From Megascapheus bottae (lineage: Eukaryota > Chordata > Mammalia > Rodentia > Geomyidae): 64,000 nt of DNA. This document shows, piece after piece, positions 21,449 to 33,250 of this stretch (the stretch's first letter is position 1; each line of letters opens with the position of its first letter). Made by a program: the position numbers and the translations under genes. The DNA lies in contig JANJXV010000013.1 in assembly GCA_024803745.1 (NCBI GenBank), positions 9,734,001 to 9,798,000 of the forward strand, read 5' to 3'. The notes under the pieces are model-generated. The model was not told where the DNA came from and did no database searches. It saw nothing but the letters and a program-made list of their open reading frames with translations.

Positions 21449-24400
21449 ATGACAATGGACACTGACCACTGCTCTATAATTTCCCTAAATGTGAATGGGC
21501 TGAACAATCTAGTCAAAAGACACAGAGCAGCATACTGTATTAAGAAACACCACCCATCCATATGTTGCCTCCAAGAGACCCACCTCATTGCCAAAGACAG
21601 AAATAAATTCCAAGTGAAAGGATGGAAACGAATTTTCCACTCCAGTGCACCAAGCAAAAAAGGAGTAGCAATCTTAATCTCCGATGAAATTAACTTCTCA
21701 GTAAAATCAGTACATAAAGATAGAGACGGCCATTACATATTAGTAATACTACAGTTATAAACATTTACTCCCCCAACACGGGAGCACCCAAATTCGTCAA
21801 ACTCTCTTAGAATTACAGAACAAGATAGACTCAAACACAATCATAGCGGGAGACCTCAATACACCACTCTCAACAAATGACAGGTCAACTCAACAAAAGT
21901 TAAGCAAAGATACCATCGACTTAAATGACACCATAGCCCAGCTGGGCTTAACAGATATACACAAGAGTCTTCCACCCAACAGCGAAACTTTTTACATTTT
22001 TCTCAGCAGCACATGGAACACACTCCAAAATAGATCATATAATAGTTCATACAGGAAACTTAAGCAGATACAAGAGGACTGATATAATCCCATGCATTCT
22101 ATCAGACCACAGTGGAGTCAGACTAATTCTGAACAATGCAGTCAAAGTTAAAAAACATTCAATCACTTGGAAGCTGAACAACACACTTCCGAATAACTCC
22201 TGGGTAATAGTTCATATCAGAAATGAAATTAAAAACTTCCTTGAATGTAATGACAATCAAGAAACATCACAAAGGAACTTATGGGACACAGCAAAGGGAG
22301 TTCTAAGAGGCAAATTTATTGCACTAGGAGCCCATATTAAAAAGACAGAAGAAGAGCATGTAAATAATCTAAAAAAAAACAACCCTGAAACACCTAGAGG
22401 AGCAAGAAAAAGTTAACTCTAAAACAACTAGAAGGACAGAAATAACAAAAATAAAATCAGAAATATCAGAGATTGAAATAAGATCTACTATATAAAAAAT
22501 TGATAAGTCAAAAAGTTGGTTCTTTGAAAGAGTCAACAAAATAGACCCCTGGCAAGATTAATCAAAAAAAGGAAAGGGGAGACTCAAACAAGATTAGAGA
22601 CCCCACGGGAACAATTACAACTGATTCCCAAGAAATTCAGTCCATAATGAATAGGTACTACCAGGACCTATATTCAAAGAAACAAGAAAATCTAGTAGAA
22701 ATGGATGATTTCTTAAATAAATATAGGCTACCCACACTGAACAATGATGAGGTAAACAAATTGAACAAACCAATCTCTTACAACAAAATTGTGGAAGCAA
22801 TCAGGGAAGACACTTAAAGATGAAATAACACCTATACTCTTGAAACTCTTCCGAGAAATAGAAACAGAAGGAGCAATACCAAACTCATTTTATGAAGCTA
22901 ATATTACTCTCATCCCCAAACCAGGGAAAGACCCAACAAAAAAAGAAAACTACAGACCTATCTCTCTAATGAACACAGATGCAAAACTCCTCAATAAAAT
23001 ATTGGCCAACAGAATCCAAAAACAAATTTAAAAAATCATACACTATGATCAGGTGGGCTTCATCCCACAGATGCAAAGCTGGTTTAACATTCACAAATCA
23101 ATCAATGTAATACATCACGTCAATAGAGCTAAGGATAAGAATCATATGATAATTTCTCTGGATGCGGAGAAGGCATTTGACAAAATACAACATCCGTTCA
23201 TGTTGAAAGCACTAGAAAAAATAGGAATAAGAGGTACATTCCTCAAAATAGTGAGAGCCATATATGAAAAACCTACAGCCAGTATTATAGTAAATGGTGA
23301 ATGACTGGAACCATTCACCTTAAAATCAGGAACTAGACAGGGATGCCCACTCTCTCCACTTCTCTTCAATATAGTGCTGGAACCCTTAGCCAGAGCAATA
23401 AGGCAAGAAAAGGACATCAAAGGGATCCACATAGGGAAAGAAGAAATTAAACTATCCCTATTCGCAGATGACATGATCCTCTACTTGAGTGACCCAACAA
23501 ACTCCACTCCCAAACTTCTAGAATTAATAAACTGCTTTAGCAAAGTGGCAGGATACAAAATTAACCTTTAGAAGTCAGTATCCTTCTTGTACACCAACAA
23601 TACTCAAACAGAAGGCCAAATCAAGAAAATGATCCCATTCGCAATAGCCCCCAAGAGAATAAAATACTTAGGAATATACTTCACCAAAGATGTAAAGGAA
23701 TTATTCAATGGAAACTATAAAAGCCTAACGAAAGAAATTAAAGAGGACACTAGAAAATGGAAAGACATCCCATGCTCATGGCTAGGGAGAACCAACATAG
23801 TGAAAATGGCTATACTGCCAAAATTGATATGCAAATTCAATGCATTCCCCATCAAAATCCCAAAGACATTCTTTACGGAAATAGAAGATATAATCCAAAG
23901 ATTCATATGGAACAAGAAAAGACCTACAATAGCCAAAACAATTCTAGGCAAAAAGAGCAATGCTGGTGGTATTACAATACCAAACTTCAAACTCTACTAT
24001 AGAGCCATAATAACAAAAACTGCTTGGTATTTGCACAAAAACAGACCAGAAGATCAGTGGAACAGAATAGAAGACCCAGAAATAGAACCACATACCTATA
24101 GTCAACTTCTATTTGACAGAGGAGCCAAAGATATACAGTGGCACAAACACAGCCTCTTCAATTATTGGTGCTGGCAAAACTGGGCAGCCACATGCAGAAA
24201 ACTAAAAATTGACCCTAGCCTGTCGCCATGCACAAGCATTAACTCAAAGTGGATCAAAGACCTCAACGTCAGACCGGAAACCGTGAAACTGCTACATGAT
24301 AAAGTAGGAGAGACACTGGAACTCGTAGGCATAGGCAAAAGATTCCTGAACAGAATCCCAGGGTCACAACAGATTGGAGAGAGTCAATAAATGGGACTAC

Positions 24401-25181
24401 CTAAAAATAAAAAGTTTCTGTACAGATAAAAACATAGTTGCAAAAGTAGATAGCCAACCAACTGGGAAAAGATATTCACCAACAATACATCTGACAAATG
24501 CTTAATATCCAGTATCTACAGGGAACTCAAGAAACTAATCCCCCGAAAACCCAATAAACCATTCACTAAATGGGCAAGGGAACTAAAGAGAGATCAAAAG
24601 AAGAGATTAAAATGGCAGAAAAGCATATGAGAAAATGTTCATCATCCATGGTCATAAAGGAAATGCAAATTAAAACAACCCTAAGATACCACCTTACCGC
24701 AACAAGAATGGCCAAGATTTTGAACTCAAACAATGACAGTTGCTGGCGGGGTTGTGGAGTAAAAAGAACCGTACTACACTGCTGGTGGGAATGCAGACTA
24801 GTTCAGCCACTCTGGAAAGCAGTGTGGAAGTTCCTTAAAGAACTGAAAATAGACCTTCCCTATGGTCCCGCCATACCACTTCTGGGCATCTATCCTGAAC
24901 AGCATGACCCAGGATATTATAAAGACACCTGCTCAGCCATGATCATCTCTGCACTATTCACAATAGCCAGGCAATGGAAACAATCCAGATGCCCTACTGC
25001 AGATGAATGGATACAGAAAATGTGGTGTATATACACAATGGAATTCTACATAGCCAACAGACAAGATAAAATAATGGCATTCGCAGGGAAATGGATGAAC
25101 CTAGAGCGAATCATGTTGAGTGAGACAAGTCAAGACCTAAGGAACAAAAGGCACATGGTATCCCTAATATGTGGCTATTAA
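21449..25181 (+). pseudogene. L1 ORF2 (endonuclease/reverse transcriptase), broken
   Basis: ORF2 starts at ATG 21449, 60 bp after the ORF1 stop. The endonuclease part shows SIISLNVNGLNN and CCLQETHL. The reverse-transcriptase part shows [10 protein letters not shown], the FADD active site at 23461-23472 and the C-terminal CX3CX7HX4C knuckle at 24741-24794. It is dead: stops occur at 21758, 23029, 23302, 23569 and 24388, and the frame shifts between about 21760 and 22790 and near 24400-24570. The last segment ends normally near 25181 just before the 3' UTR. Confidence 0.93.
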
Positions 25182-25579
25182 ATCCAAAGAGTATAAGAGC
25201 AAGGACTCAATAACTGCGTACCCAAAGCTATGAACATGGTAATGGAAATATAAACATAACTATATAGATATAAAAACCTATGACTCTATAGACATAGTGT
25301 TTTATTTCTTAATATGTTTCTATGACATACAAACCCTTAGCCTAATTTTGATTAAGTTCTAAATACTAAGTCCCAGTGATTGTAAATAGAGATTCCCTCC
25401 GTGAACACTTGTTTGTTAAACTTGTCATTTAAAATATGATGTAAAAATCAACATCAATAAATTCTTAAAATAAAAAAAAATAGTTTATGCCCCCTGCCCA
25501 GGTGCATACCTGAAACACGTTCTGCTTACTTTAGGCTTCCTGTCACATCTGGGGTCCCAGGAATTCACCATTGTATCCA

Positions 25580-25790
25580 TCTTCCCTCATGAAAATGAAA
25601 CTTCTTGGACTTTTCTGTCCAGTCTACCCTGGTACTGTAATAGGATAGCAGGCACATGCCATGGGATCTGGCTTTTTGTTGCAAAAAAGGACTTTTGGAC
25701 TTTTCTGCCTGGAATGGCCTTAAACCACAATCCTTTCATTCTCAACATCCCAAGTCGGTAAGATTACACACATGAATTCCTGATATCTGC
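25580..25790 (-). mobile_element. old B1-like SINE remnants
   Basis: TTCTTGGACTTTTCTGTCCAG and CTGGAATGGCCTTAAACCACAATCC are two degraded complement heads. Confidence 0.45.
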
Positions 25791-26279
25791 TCCAAGTTTT
25801 TTGTTGTTGTTATTGTTGTTGCTTTTTGCATTACTTGTTTTTCTTTCATAAGATTTTTCTTCCATATATTTTCTTAGGAATTTTATAACCTTAGCTTATA
25901 TATTTAGGTTCAAGATGTCCCTTGAAAGTAAAGGCCATGTTGTGATCTACTTTGCGCTTTCATCAGTGATTTAGTATCATAAATACTGACTGAATGAAGA
26001 GATGACTTCATGGTAGATAATGATGGTCATAATTTATAATAAGCCCTTGGCTGCTCTGTTTCATTTTGGCTCAATTATGGTTAAATTTTATGTTTGTAGT
26101 ATTAAATTATATCTGATTTTAACTTTTTTCATTATTCTAGCTTGGAAAAAATAATCTCCATCAGGAAATGCATACACAAAGTTGAAATAATATTCTGTTG
26201 GATATACTGAGATATTTTTAAAATACCTACATTATGGAAGTGGAGCTGTGGCTCATAGTGGTATAGCCCATAACAAAAG

Positions 26280-26597
26280 TGTTAGGTCTGCCTGGGAGAA
26301 ATGATTCCTTCCCTTGGCGTTCTGTGCACCCTGGAAATCCCCGCCCAGACTGTAACCCTGGCAACTGTCATGTCCCCCAGTGGGAGGTCCCCCAGTCTGA
26401 AGTATTTCCTCATCCTCTGGGGTCACATCCGCTTCCGCTGTCTCCCCCCCCCCCATATAATGTCTCACTTCCGGCCTAAGCTCGCTTTCTTCCGCCTGAC
26501 TCCATTTTGTGCAGCAGTAGGTCTGTTTTCTCTTTCTCTCTCTCTCAATAAACCTTCGCCTCTTAAACTGCATAGTTTCCTTCCAGCAAACCTTACA
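26280..26597 (+). repeat. ERV 5' LTR
   Basis: It begins TGTTAGG and ends TTACA. A TATA-like CATATAAT lies near 26453 and AATAAA at 26547-26552, giving a short R-U5. It differs from the 3' LTR at many positions. Confidence 0.93.
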
Positions 26598-26599
26598 TT

Positions 26600-26617
26600 T
26601 GGTGCCGTGACTCAGAT
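26600..26617 (+). promoter_or_regulatory. ERV primer-binding site, tRNA-His type
   Basis: TGGTGCCGTGACTCAGAT starts 2 nt after the LTR. Its complement matches the 3' end of mammalian tRNA-His in 17 of 18 positions by my reading. Confidence 0.82.
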
Positions 26618-27184
26618 GGGGGAGAGGGTTAAGAGTGGCTGGATCTCCTCTTTTCTCGAGGATCAATCCGCCTTCTGCCCCCCCTCCATTGAACTAGAGA
26701 AAGGAAACTCCACTCCCGGACCTCTACCTTTCCCATTGCTGGAGGTGCATTCGCTACAATGTTTCCTGTCTGCATCTGGTGAGTGACTCCTGCCTGCAGG
26801 CCTCTTTTCTGTCTCCTTTAACCCACCCCTGCCTAGGGCTCTCTCCCTGGGTCTAGTTTAAGACCCCCCCCCAACATGTTCTGGTGAGATTGGATTCCCC
26901 CTCCCCCCACACTGTACTTTCCCACTCAACATCCTTATTGACTCTTATTGATGTCCTCACTGACTCCGCCCCCTGTCCATCTCACTGACTCTGCCCCATG
27001 TTCAGTGACTCTACCTCCTGACATCCTCACTGACTCCACTCCCAGTCACCACTGACTCCACCCCTCCCCCTGGTGTCCTCACTGACTGGGCCCCCACCAT
27101 GTCCTTACTAACTCTTCCCCTACCTCTTCACTGACCACGCTCCATCCTCACAGACTTCACTTCCTGTTCATGTTTCTTATTATA

Positions 27185-28300
27185 ATGGGGCCTCATCAGT
27201 CTCACCCAAGCCAGGACACCCCCTTGGGATATCTTTTACGCTCTTTAGATGTTATTCTTCTCAGAGACTCCGCAAAGCCAAAACGGCTCATCTTTTATTG
27301 CAATTGTGTCTGGCCGAAGTCTAGGCTAGACAATTGGTCTCAATGGCCCCAAAATGGGACTTTGGATTATAATATTCTCAGGAATTTAGACAGTTTCTGC
27401 CGACACAATGGTAAATGGCCAGAGGTTCTATATGTTCAGGCTTTCTTTGCTCTCCATGCTTGCCCTTCTCTCTACCAATCCTGTTCAACTTCCCCTATCC
27501 TCCTGGCACAGGGGCATCCTGTCCCTGCCAAATCACCTAGAGCCTGGAGCCTCTTCCTAACCCTAAAGTGCTTGATCCCCTACTCAACATTGAAGACTCT
27601 GCTTCTCCTCCCCAAGCTGAACCTTTCCTTCCTTCTCCTTCCCCTTCATCTCCTTTTTCCTCACCTCCTGCTACTCATACTCCATCTTGTACTGGTAGCT
27701 CACAGCCTCCAGCAGCCTCCTTATATCCTCTGCAGGAGGTGGCAGGGGCAGAAGGGGTCATTCATGTGCTGAGGATGGCTCTCAAACCCCTCAAGGAGAT
27801 CTGGTGAGCATAGCCTTTCGGGTTTTTAACAACCGGGAGGAACAGAAAAAGGCTGATAAGGCTGCCCGTAATAGGAAAAATTGCCAGCTCCTGGCTGCTG
27901 CCCTTCGGGCTCCTCAAAGAAGAAGCGCCCAATGCACACCACCCAGATCATGCTTTAAGTGTGGCATGGAAGGCCACTGGGCAAGGGCTTGCCCTACTCT
28001 ACAACCACCATCTGGATCCCGCCAAAGTGTGGGCAGCTGGGACACTGGGGAATCGACTATCCCTCCTCATCTCTACAAGGTGGGCCAGTCCCTCCCATAC
28101 CCCCCACACATGGGGAAGAGCCCAACTTATCCGAGATACTCAGCTTGGCAACAGAAGTGCGATGCTGCCCAGGGCCGCTGGATCCCACAAGCATCACAAT
28201 GGAGGAGCCCAGGGTATGTCTCCAGGTTGCAGGCAAGCTACTTGTATCTTTTCTTTTGGATATGGGAACCAGTTATTCGTTGTTTACCTGAGTATTCCAG
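27185..28300 (+). pseudogene. ERV gag and protease remnant
   Basis: A start at 27185 gives Met-Gly with Ser at position 6, the usual N-myristoylation context of a matrix protein. A proline-rich stretch follows (27568-27720, another frame), as in the p12-like region. The capsid is mostly missing: the frame picks up at about 27804 in a charged stretch like the capsid end. A single CX2CX4HX4C zinc knuckle lies at 27951-27992. Near 28245-28275, in a further frame, is a protease-like LLD motif whose next residues depart from the usual aspartic protease DTG/DSG. At least three frame changes and a capsid-sized deletion make it non-coding. Confidence 0.8.
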
Positions 28301-28862
28301 CCTGTCTTTTCCCTCCCAGATCTCAGTGATGGGTATAGATGGCCTTCTTACTTGTTCTGCATCTATCCATGTAGAATGGATAACTTTCCTTTTTTACATT
28401 CCTTTCTAATCTTACCCTACTGTCCCATATCCAAGGCTCCTTCAGCCCCTTAAAGCCCTTTTCCTTCTCCCCCAATTTTCTTTCTTAAGACCCTTAATCT
28501 GTCTGGTTTACATCCTAAGTGGACAAGCTCTCATCAGGTCCTGTTGACTGCTCCCACTGCAGTTTAGCTCAACGGACAGCCACAGTGGTTTCTTCTGTCA
28601 AGAATGAAAAAAGGCTCCTGCTCTTGCCCCCTCTATTATGCCAAGGTATCTTGCATCCCTGAAGAAGATGGCACCCCTACCTCTTAAGACTTCTTTTGAA
28701 TTTCATCCAAGGACACATATGCACATTCATTACCATGAAACTTTTACTGCTCCTTCTGGATGGACAGCATCCCTGCCTTCTACCCTCAGTGTCGATGCCC
28801 CTTGTCAGCAAGAAGTAGCCAGAAAGAGTCAGCGCCCCTTTACAACTATCAGAAGGCAGGAA
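28301..28862 (+). other. ERV internal remnant before the 3' LTR
   Basis: About 560 bp with stops in all frames and no recognisable reverse transcriptase, integrase or envelope. The last bases before the LTR (AGAAGGCAGGAA) are a weak polypurine tract. Confidence 0.6.
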
Positions 28863-29180
28863 TGTTAGGTCCGACTGGAAGAAATGACTTCTTCCCTTGG
28901 CTCTCTCCTATTGCACCCTAGAAATCCCCACCCAGCACCTGTAACCCTGGCAACTGGCATGCGTGGGGGCAGTGGGAGATCCCCACTGAGGTATTTCCCC
29001 ATCCTCTGAGCCTCTGTGTCTATACCCCTCCCCCTATATAATTATTCACTTCCCGCCCTAAGCTCTCTTGCTTGCCCCACTCCATCTTGTGTGGCAGGAG
29101 GCTGCTCTTTCCTCACTCAATAAACCCTCTTCTCCTGAACTCTCCTGAACTGCGTGGAGTTCCCTTTTGGCAAACCTTAC
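28863..29180 (+). repeat. ERV 3' LTR
   Basis: It has the same length and ends as the 5' LTR, a TATATAATT near 29035 and an AATAAA near 29120. TCTCCTGAAC is repeated directly in U5. Confidence 0.93.
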
Positions 29181-29253
29181 AAAAAGAGCTTAGGGGAAAT
29201 ACCCAGGCATGGAGTTCAAGCCCTATGACTGACAAAAAAAAAAAGAGAATTAC

Positions 29254-29485
29254 CCAGTGCTTGTTGCTCATAACTGTAATCCTAGCTACTCAGGAAGCTG
29301 AAATCTGAGGATCATGGTTTGAAGCCAGGCAAGAAAGTCTGTGAGACCCTCATCTCCAATTAACCACCAGAAAACACAAAACAGGAAGTAAAACTGCAGC
29401 TCAAAGTGATGGTGCACTAGCCTTGAGTAAAAAAGCTCAAAGACAGTTCCGAGGACCTGAGTTCAAGCCCCACAGCTGACACACA
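29254..29485 (+). mobile_element. type B SINE
   Basis: TAACTGTAATCCTAGCTACTC head and GAGTTCAAGCCCCACAGCTGAC end, followed by a short CA tract. Confidence 0.83.
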
Positions 29486-29894
29486 CACCCTACAGTATAT
29501 AAAAGTGAGTTTTTATTTGCATTTCCATTAAAAGCTATGCATTTCTTTGTGAATAAAAAATATTAATCTTTTTTAAAGATTTAAAACTAGATTTCAAAAA
29601 TATACATGAAATATACACAAGTAATAGCAATTATTAAAACCTTTCTGGCATTGTACATCACAGAAACCTAACCTAACCTGTTACTATAGTGTAGGTCGAG
29701 TGTCTGAACAACTTAAGGAAAAGCTGCCAAATGAGTTTCTGAGGTAATTATCCTGTTGCCTATCCATCTGCATTGGGTGGGAGTCAAAGCAATAATAATT
29801 CAGGGAAAGCTGCCATAAGGTAAAATAGTTTGGACAAACCAACATGTCTAGCCACCAAAAAATGAGGAATAAGAACATATTAATTTTTACCTTC

Positions 29895-30170
29895 ACCAGT
29901 TGTGTTAGCACTGTGACTGAATACCTGAAAAAACAACTGAAAGGAAAGAATTGCAGTTTTAGTTCATGTTTCTAGAAATTTTCATTCTGGTTGGGGAGTG
30001 GGGCTTAGAGGAGTATAGTAGCTCAGCTTATAGTTGCCAGAAAGCTGAGAGAAAGAAAACACCTGCACTAGCTGGTTTTCTTCTTTTTTCCTTTATCCCC
30101 TCCAGGACTCCAGCCAATAACCCCTTTGTTACAACTCTCTGGAAACACTTCACAGACATATCATCCTAGA
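29895..30170. mobile_element. old interspersed repeat, unnamed
   Basis: GTGACTGAATACCTGAAAAAACAACT and AGTTTTAGTTCATGTTTCTAGAA resemble 54890-55200 (CTGTGACCAAAATATATAACAG, TTTTGGCTCACAGTTTCAGA). This looks like an ancient mammalian repeat that I cannot name. Confidence 0.4.
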
Positions 30171-30251
30171 TAAACTGGAAGCATAAATAAGATGGTAAAC
30201 CAGGTCTGCCCAAGAATAAATTCAAGACTCTATCACTAAAATAACAAAATC

Positions 30252-30340
30252 AGCAAAAGCTGGAAGCATCACTTGGTAGAGTGCTTACCTAGAAAGTCAA
30301 AACCTTGAGTTCAAACCCAAATACTATCAAAAAAGAAAAA
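30252..30340 (+). mobile_element. ID-like SINE
   Basis: CACTTGGTAGAGTGCTTACC and GAGTTCAAACCCAAATACT, with an A-rich tail. Confidence 0.7.
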
Positions 30341-31360
30341 AGAGTATTTGTTTGTAGGATTCATACTAGTAGCATTTCCAGTTCTTTTTTTATCATTTAA
30401 GAGTCTACAAATAAAGCCAAATCACAAAATAAAGACACTATCCCACTTGTTTCATCATAGATCTGGAATGTTTGAATGTTCCTTTCTAAGGAACCAAAGC
30501 CATTATAGAACTGTGGATTGGTTATATAGTCTTTAGAGATATTGAGTTCAATGGCTTATACTTTGCTAAGGGATAAATAGGAAAGAGAATTTTGAATACA
30601 TATTGATGAAAAGTTAACAAAATTTATAAGCATGATTTACATCAGTAATTTGCAACAAAAGACATTTTATCAAGAGAAAAACTGCTTATAAACATAAGGA
30701 TTGAGAGTTCTATAAAGCAATCAGTATGAAGGAAAAAGAGCCAAAGGCTACCATGACAAAGCAATAGCTGTAGGGCAAAATAGAATATAAATATTTAGAC
30801 CCTAGTGTGTCTGTAGAGCTCGACCCAGCAATGCTGTATGTACTCCCTTAATCTCTTTCCTCATGACCAATGTCTGAACATATTTTTTCCTAGCTAATTA
30901 TCTCCTGTATTTGTTGAGATTTTAGCAATTTTATTTCAGTGCTAGACTGTAGACTTTCTACCGTGATGGAACTATTCTGGTTCTCTACTGTCCCATGTGA
31001 AAACTACTAACTGTGAAAGTAAGGGTAATGGGGATTTTTCTTAGAACTAAATTTTTATTTAATTTTATGTGATTCTAAGTAATTTAAGTTTATATAGCCA
31101 TATATAGCTAGTGATGGTGATATTGAATAGTGCAGATCTTGTTGGCTACTGTCCAGACTCTAAGGCATTAAAGGCACAAGGAGGGAGGGAGGGGGGAGAT
31201 TCTGTTGCCCTTAACATAGTAGTCATGCTGGGCCAGTGTTGCTATAAATAAAGTTATTGGATAATCTGGTACAAGGGAAAGGTATGAGAAGCTTGAAGAA
31301 CTAGGTGGTAGCCTGTTAAGGTGATTTGGGCACTGATGCCAGTGCCTACTCATTATACTC

Positions 31361-31378
31361 TGTGTGTGTGTGTGTGTA

Positions 31379-31418
<40 letters not shown>

Positions 31419-31448
31419 TACACACACACACACACACACACATACACA
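31361..31448. repeat. (GT)n followed by (CA)n microsatellite
   Basis: A GT tract (31361-31416) passes through TTTGTA into a CA tract (31421-31447), making an inverted arrangement that can fold into a hairpin. Confidence 0.93.
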
Positions 31449-31600
31449 CTAAGTGCTTTCCCTGAGGTTCCTTTGCTCAAAGCTACCACTTGAACCACAG
31501 ATCCACTTCTGGCTTTTTTGGTGTTAAGTGGAGAAAAGAGGCTCATGGACATTCCTGCCTGAGATGGCTTTGAATCATGATCTTCAGATCTCTCAGATCT
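31449..31600 (-). mobile_element. type B SINE fragment
   Basis: GCTTTCCCTGAGGTTCCTTTGCTC, TTGAACCACAGATCCACTTCTGG, then ATCATGATCTTCAGATCTC. Confidence 0.65.
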
Positions 31601-32574
31601 TTTCCCTTGTTGGGTAGCAATAATGAAATAAAACATGCATGAAGTGCTTAATGGGCAACCTCAATAAACTTTTTAAAATGTATTATAGTAAAGTACGTGT
31701 CATAAATTTACATTAGTAACAGTTTGCAACCAACACCAATATCAGGTATCAGAAAATTTTGTCCCTTCAAAAGGAAACTTCTTACCCATGAATCAGTCTC
31801 TTTTACTGTATCCTTCTAAAATTCATACCTTTGTGTCCCCCAATATGATAGTTTGTATTTGAAGGTAGAATCCCTTCCTGTTGGTTAAATGAAGTTGTAA
31901 GAGTAAGACTAACTAAATAGGACTAGTGTCCATATAAGACAAAGAAGGGATAGCAGAATGCTGGCTCACAGAAAAGATATTGCAAGAAGGTAAAGTCATC
32001 AGAAAGTCAACCTGTTCATAGAGTCTCACAGACTTGTTTAACTTTCCGTATAGCTAGAATGGCATTCATGTGTCACCACACTCAGCAATTAGTTAACAAG
32101 AGTTCAGATGATCTTTTCTGCACAGACAGTAGTTTGAGAACTGTCAGGACTATAGCTAGGGTTACAGGTATAAGCTACTGATGCCTTGCCAAACTCTTCT
32201 TTATTAATAACTAGAATGGGTGCCACGTAAAAGTAGGTAGAGGCAGATATCAGAGAAATATGAGGAAAACTAGGAAAATACAGTGTTAGATATTTCAAGG
32301 AGTATCTAATAAATCTATTCTCTCTACTATAGTTTAACTGGTCCTTTACCATTTATCCTAGACTGGCCTACTCTTATACTTCATGAATGCAGGCTCTTTC
32401 CTACCTCAAAAACTAGGGGCTTGGTGTTCCATTTCTTAGACTATGCCTTTTAATTCATCTTCTCAGAAAGACATAACCAACTCTCTAGCCCCTCTAGCAG
32501 GATTTTATCAGATGCTATTAAACTCTAGGTTTTATGTAATCAAGATTAAAATTTCCTTGGTTCAAAAATGCAGT

Positions 32575-32776
32575 AGCGGGGGCTGAGAGTTTGGCCTAGT
32601 GGTAAGAGTGCTTGCCTAGCATACACGAAGACCTGGCTTTGGTTCCTCACTACCAAGTACATAGAAAAAGCTGGAAGTGGTGCTGTGGCTCAAGTGGCAA
32701 AGTGCTAGCCTTGAGAAAAGCCCAGGGAAAGCGCTCAGGCCCTGAGTTCAAGCTCCAGGACTAGCCAAAAAAAAAA
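32575..32776 (+). mobile_element. type A SINE, young
   Basis: Complete copy with an A tail; AAAAATGCAGT flanks it (32564-32574, 32777-32787). Confidence 0.92.
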
Positions 32777-33123
32777 AAAAATGCAGTTGCAGAAAAAATA
32801 TTAAGCACATCCTAAAGAAAATTTTATAGATGCATTTGGCATAAATGGTAAAGAATTTTTAATTACAGAAGTCACCCTCCCTAAAGCATCTTGAGATGAA
32901 TAGTTGAAGTGGCAAAGGTTACATTTTGTATCTTTCCCCAGTGTATTATGTGATAGAGAAATGATAGGAGGAAAATTGAAAAGGAGAAGCCTGGAGCTCA
33001 CTTTTATTATGGTAAAAAGAATTTATGACATAAGTTGCAGTATCAGAAGTCTAGATAACATAAAAGTAGTAAAATCTATGATTGCTTCCTATAAGGAACC
33101 ACTTAGCACCATTTGTCAATGAT

Positions 33124-33250
33124 TGTTTTTTTTTTTTAATTGTATTTTATTGTCGGGGTACTGTATAGAGGGGTTAGAGTTACATTCATCGTGTAGTGGG
33201 TAAATTGCTTCTCGACCATATTCTTTCTCATGTTTTTCCCCCCTCCACTG
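33124..33250 (-). mobile_element. 350-bp-family 3' end
   Basis: The complement reads ATGTAACTCTAACCCCTCTATACAGTACCCCGACAATAAAAT, the terminal pattern of the family, and 5' of that a purine-rich tract. Confidence 0.6.

Larger units (their letters stand above)
21042..25475 (+). mobile_element. 5'-truncated L1 (4.4 kb) with intact target duplications
   Basis: A perfect 15-bp duplication AAAAATAGTTTATGC flanks the element (21027-21041 and 25476-25490). The left site reads CTTTTAAAAA, matching the TT/AAAA preference of L1 endonuclease. The insert starts in the C-terminal part of ORF1, then holds ORF2, a 3' UTR of about 290 bp and a tail with AATAAA motifs. It is the largest element here, and a 670-bp relative lies at 13510-14179. 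Confidence 0.97.
26280..29180 (+). mobile_element. ERV1-like provirus, internally deleted
   Basis: Two 318-bp LTRs (26280-26597, 28863-29180), both TGTTAGGT...CCTTACA, enclose 2.3 kb. The 5-bp sequence AAAAG lies on both sides (26275-26279, 29181-29185). The primer site follows the 5' LTR by two bases. The inside keeps parts of gag and a protease-like trace, while almost all of pol and env is gone. The gag pattern is gammaretrovirus-like. The reading frames are shifted several times, so this is a relic. Confidence 0.93.
26234..29245 (+). mobile_element. ID-like SINE split by the ERV provirus
   Basis: GGAGCTGTGGCTCATAGTGGTA (26240-26261) and, after the provirus, GAGTTCAAGCCCTATGACTGAC with an A tail (29212-29245) are the two halves of one ID-like tail. 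The provirus with its 5-bp duplication sits between them. Confidence 0.75.

Noticed and set aside
23142..23990. Minus-strand open frames of about 90-110 codons
   Set aside because: They are antisense shadows of L1 ORF2.
26253..26786. Open frames of 137 and 161 codons on both strands
   Set aside because: They lie in the ERV LTR and leader and have no match to a coding pattern; the LTR structure explains the sequence.
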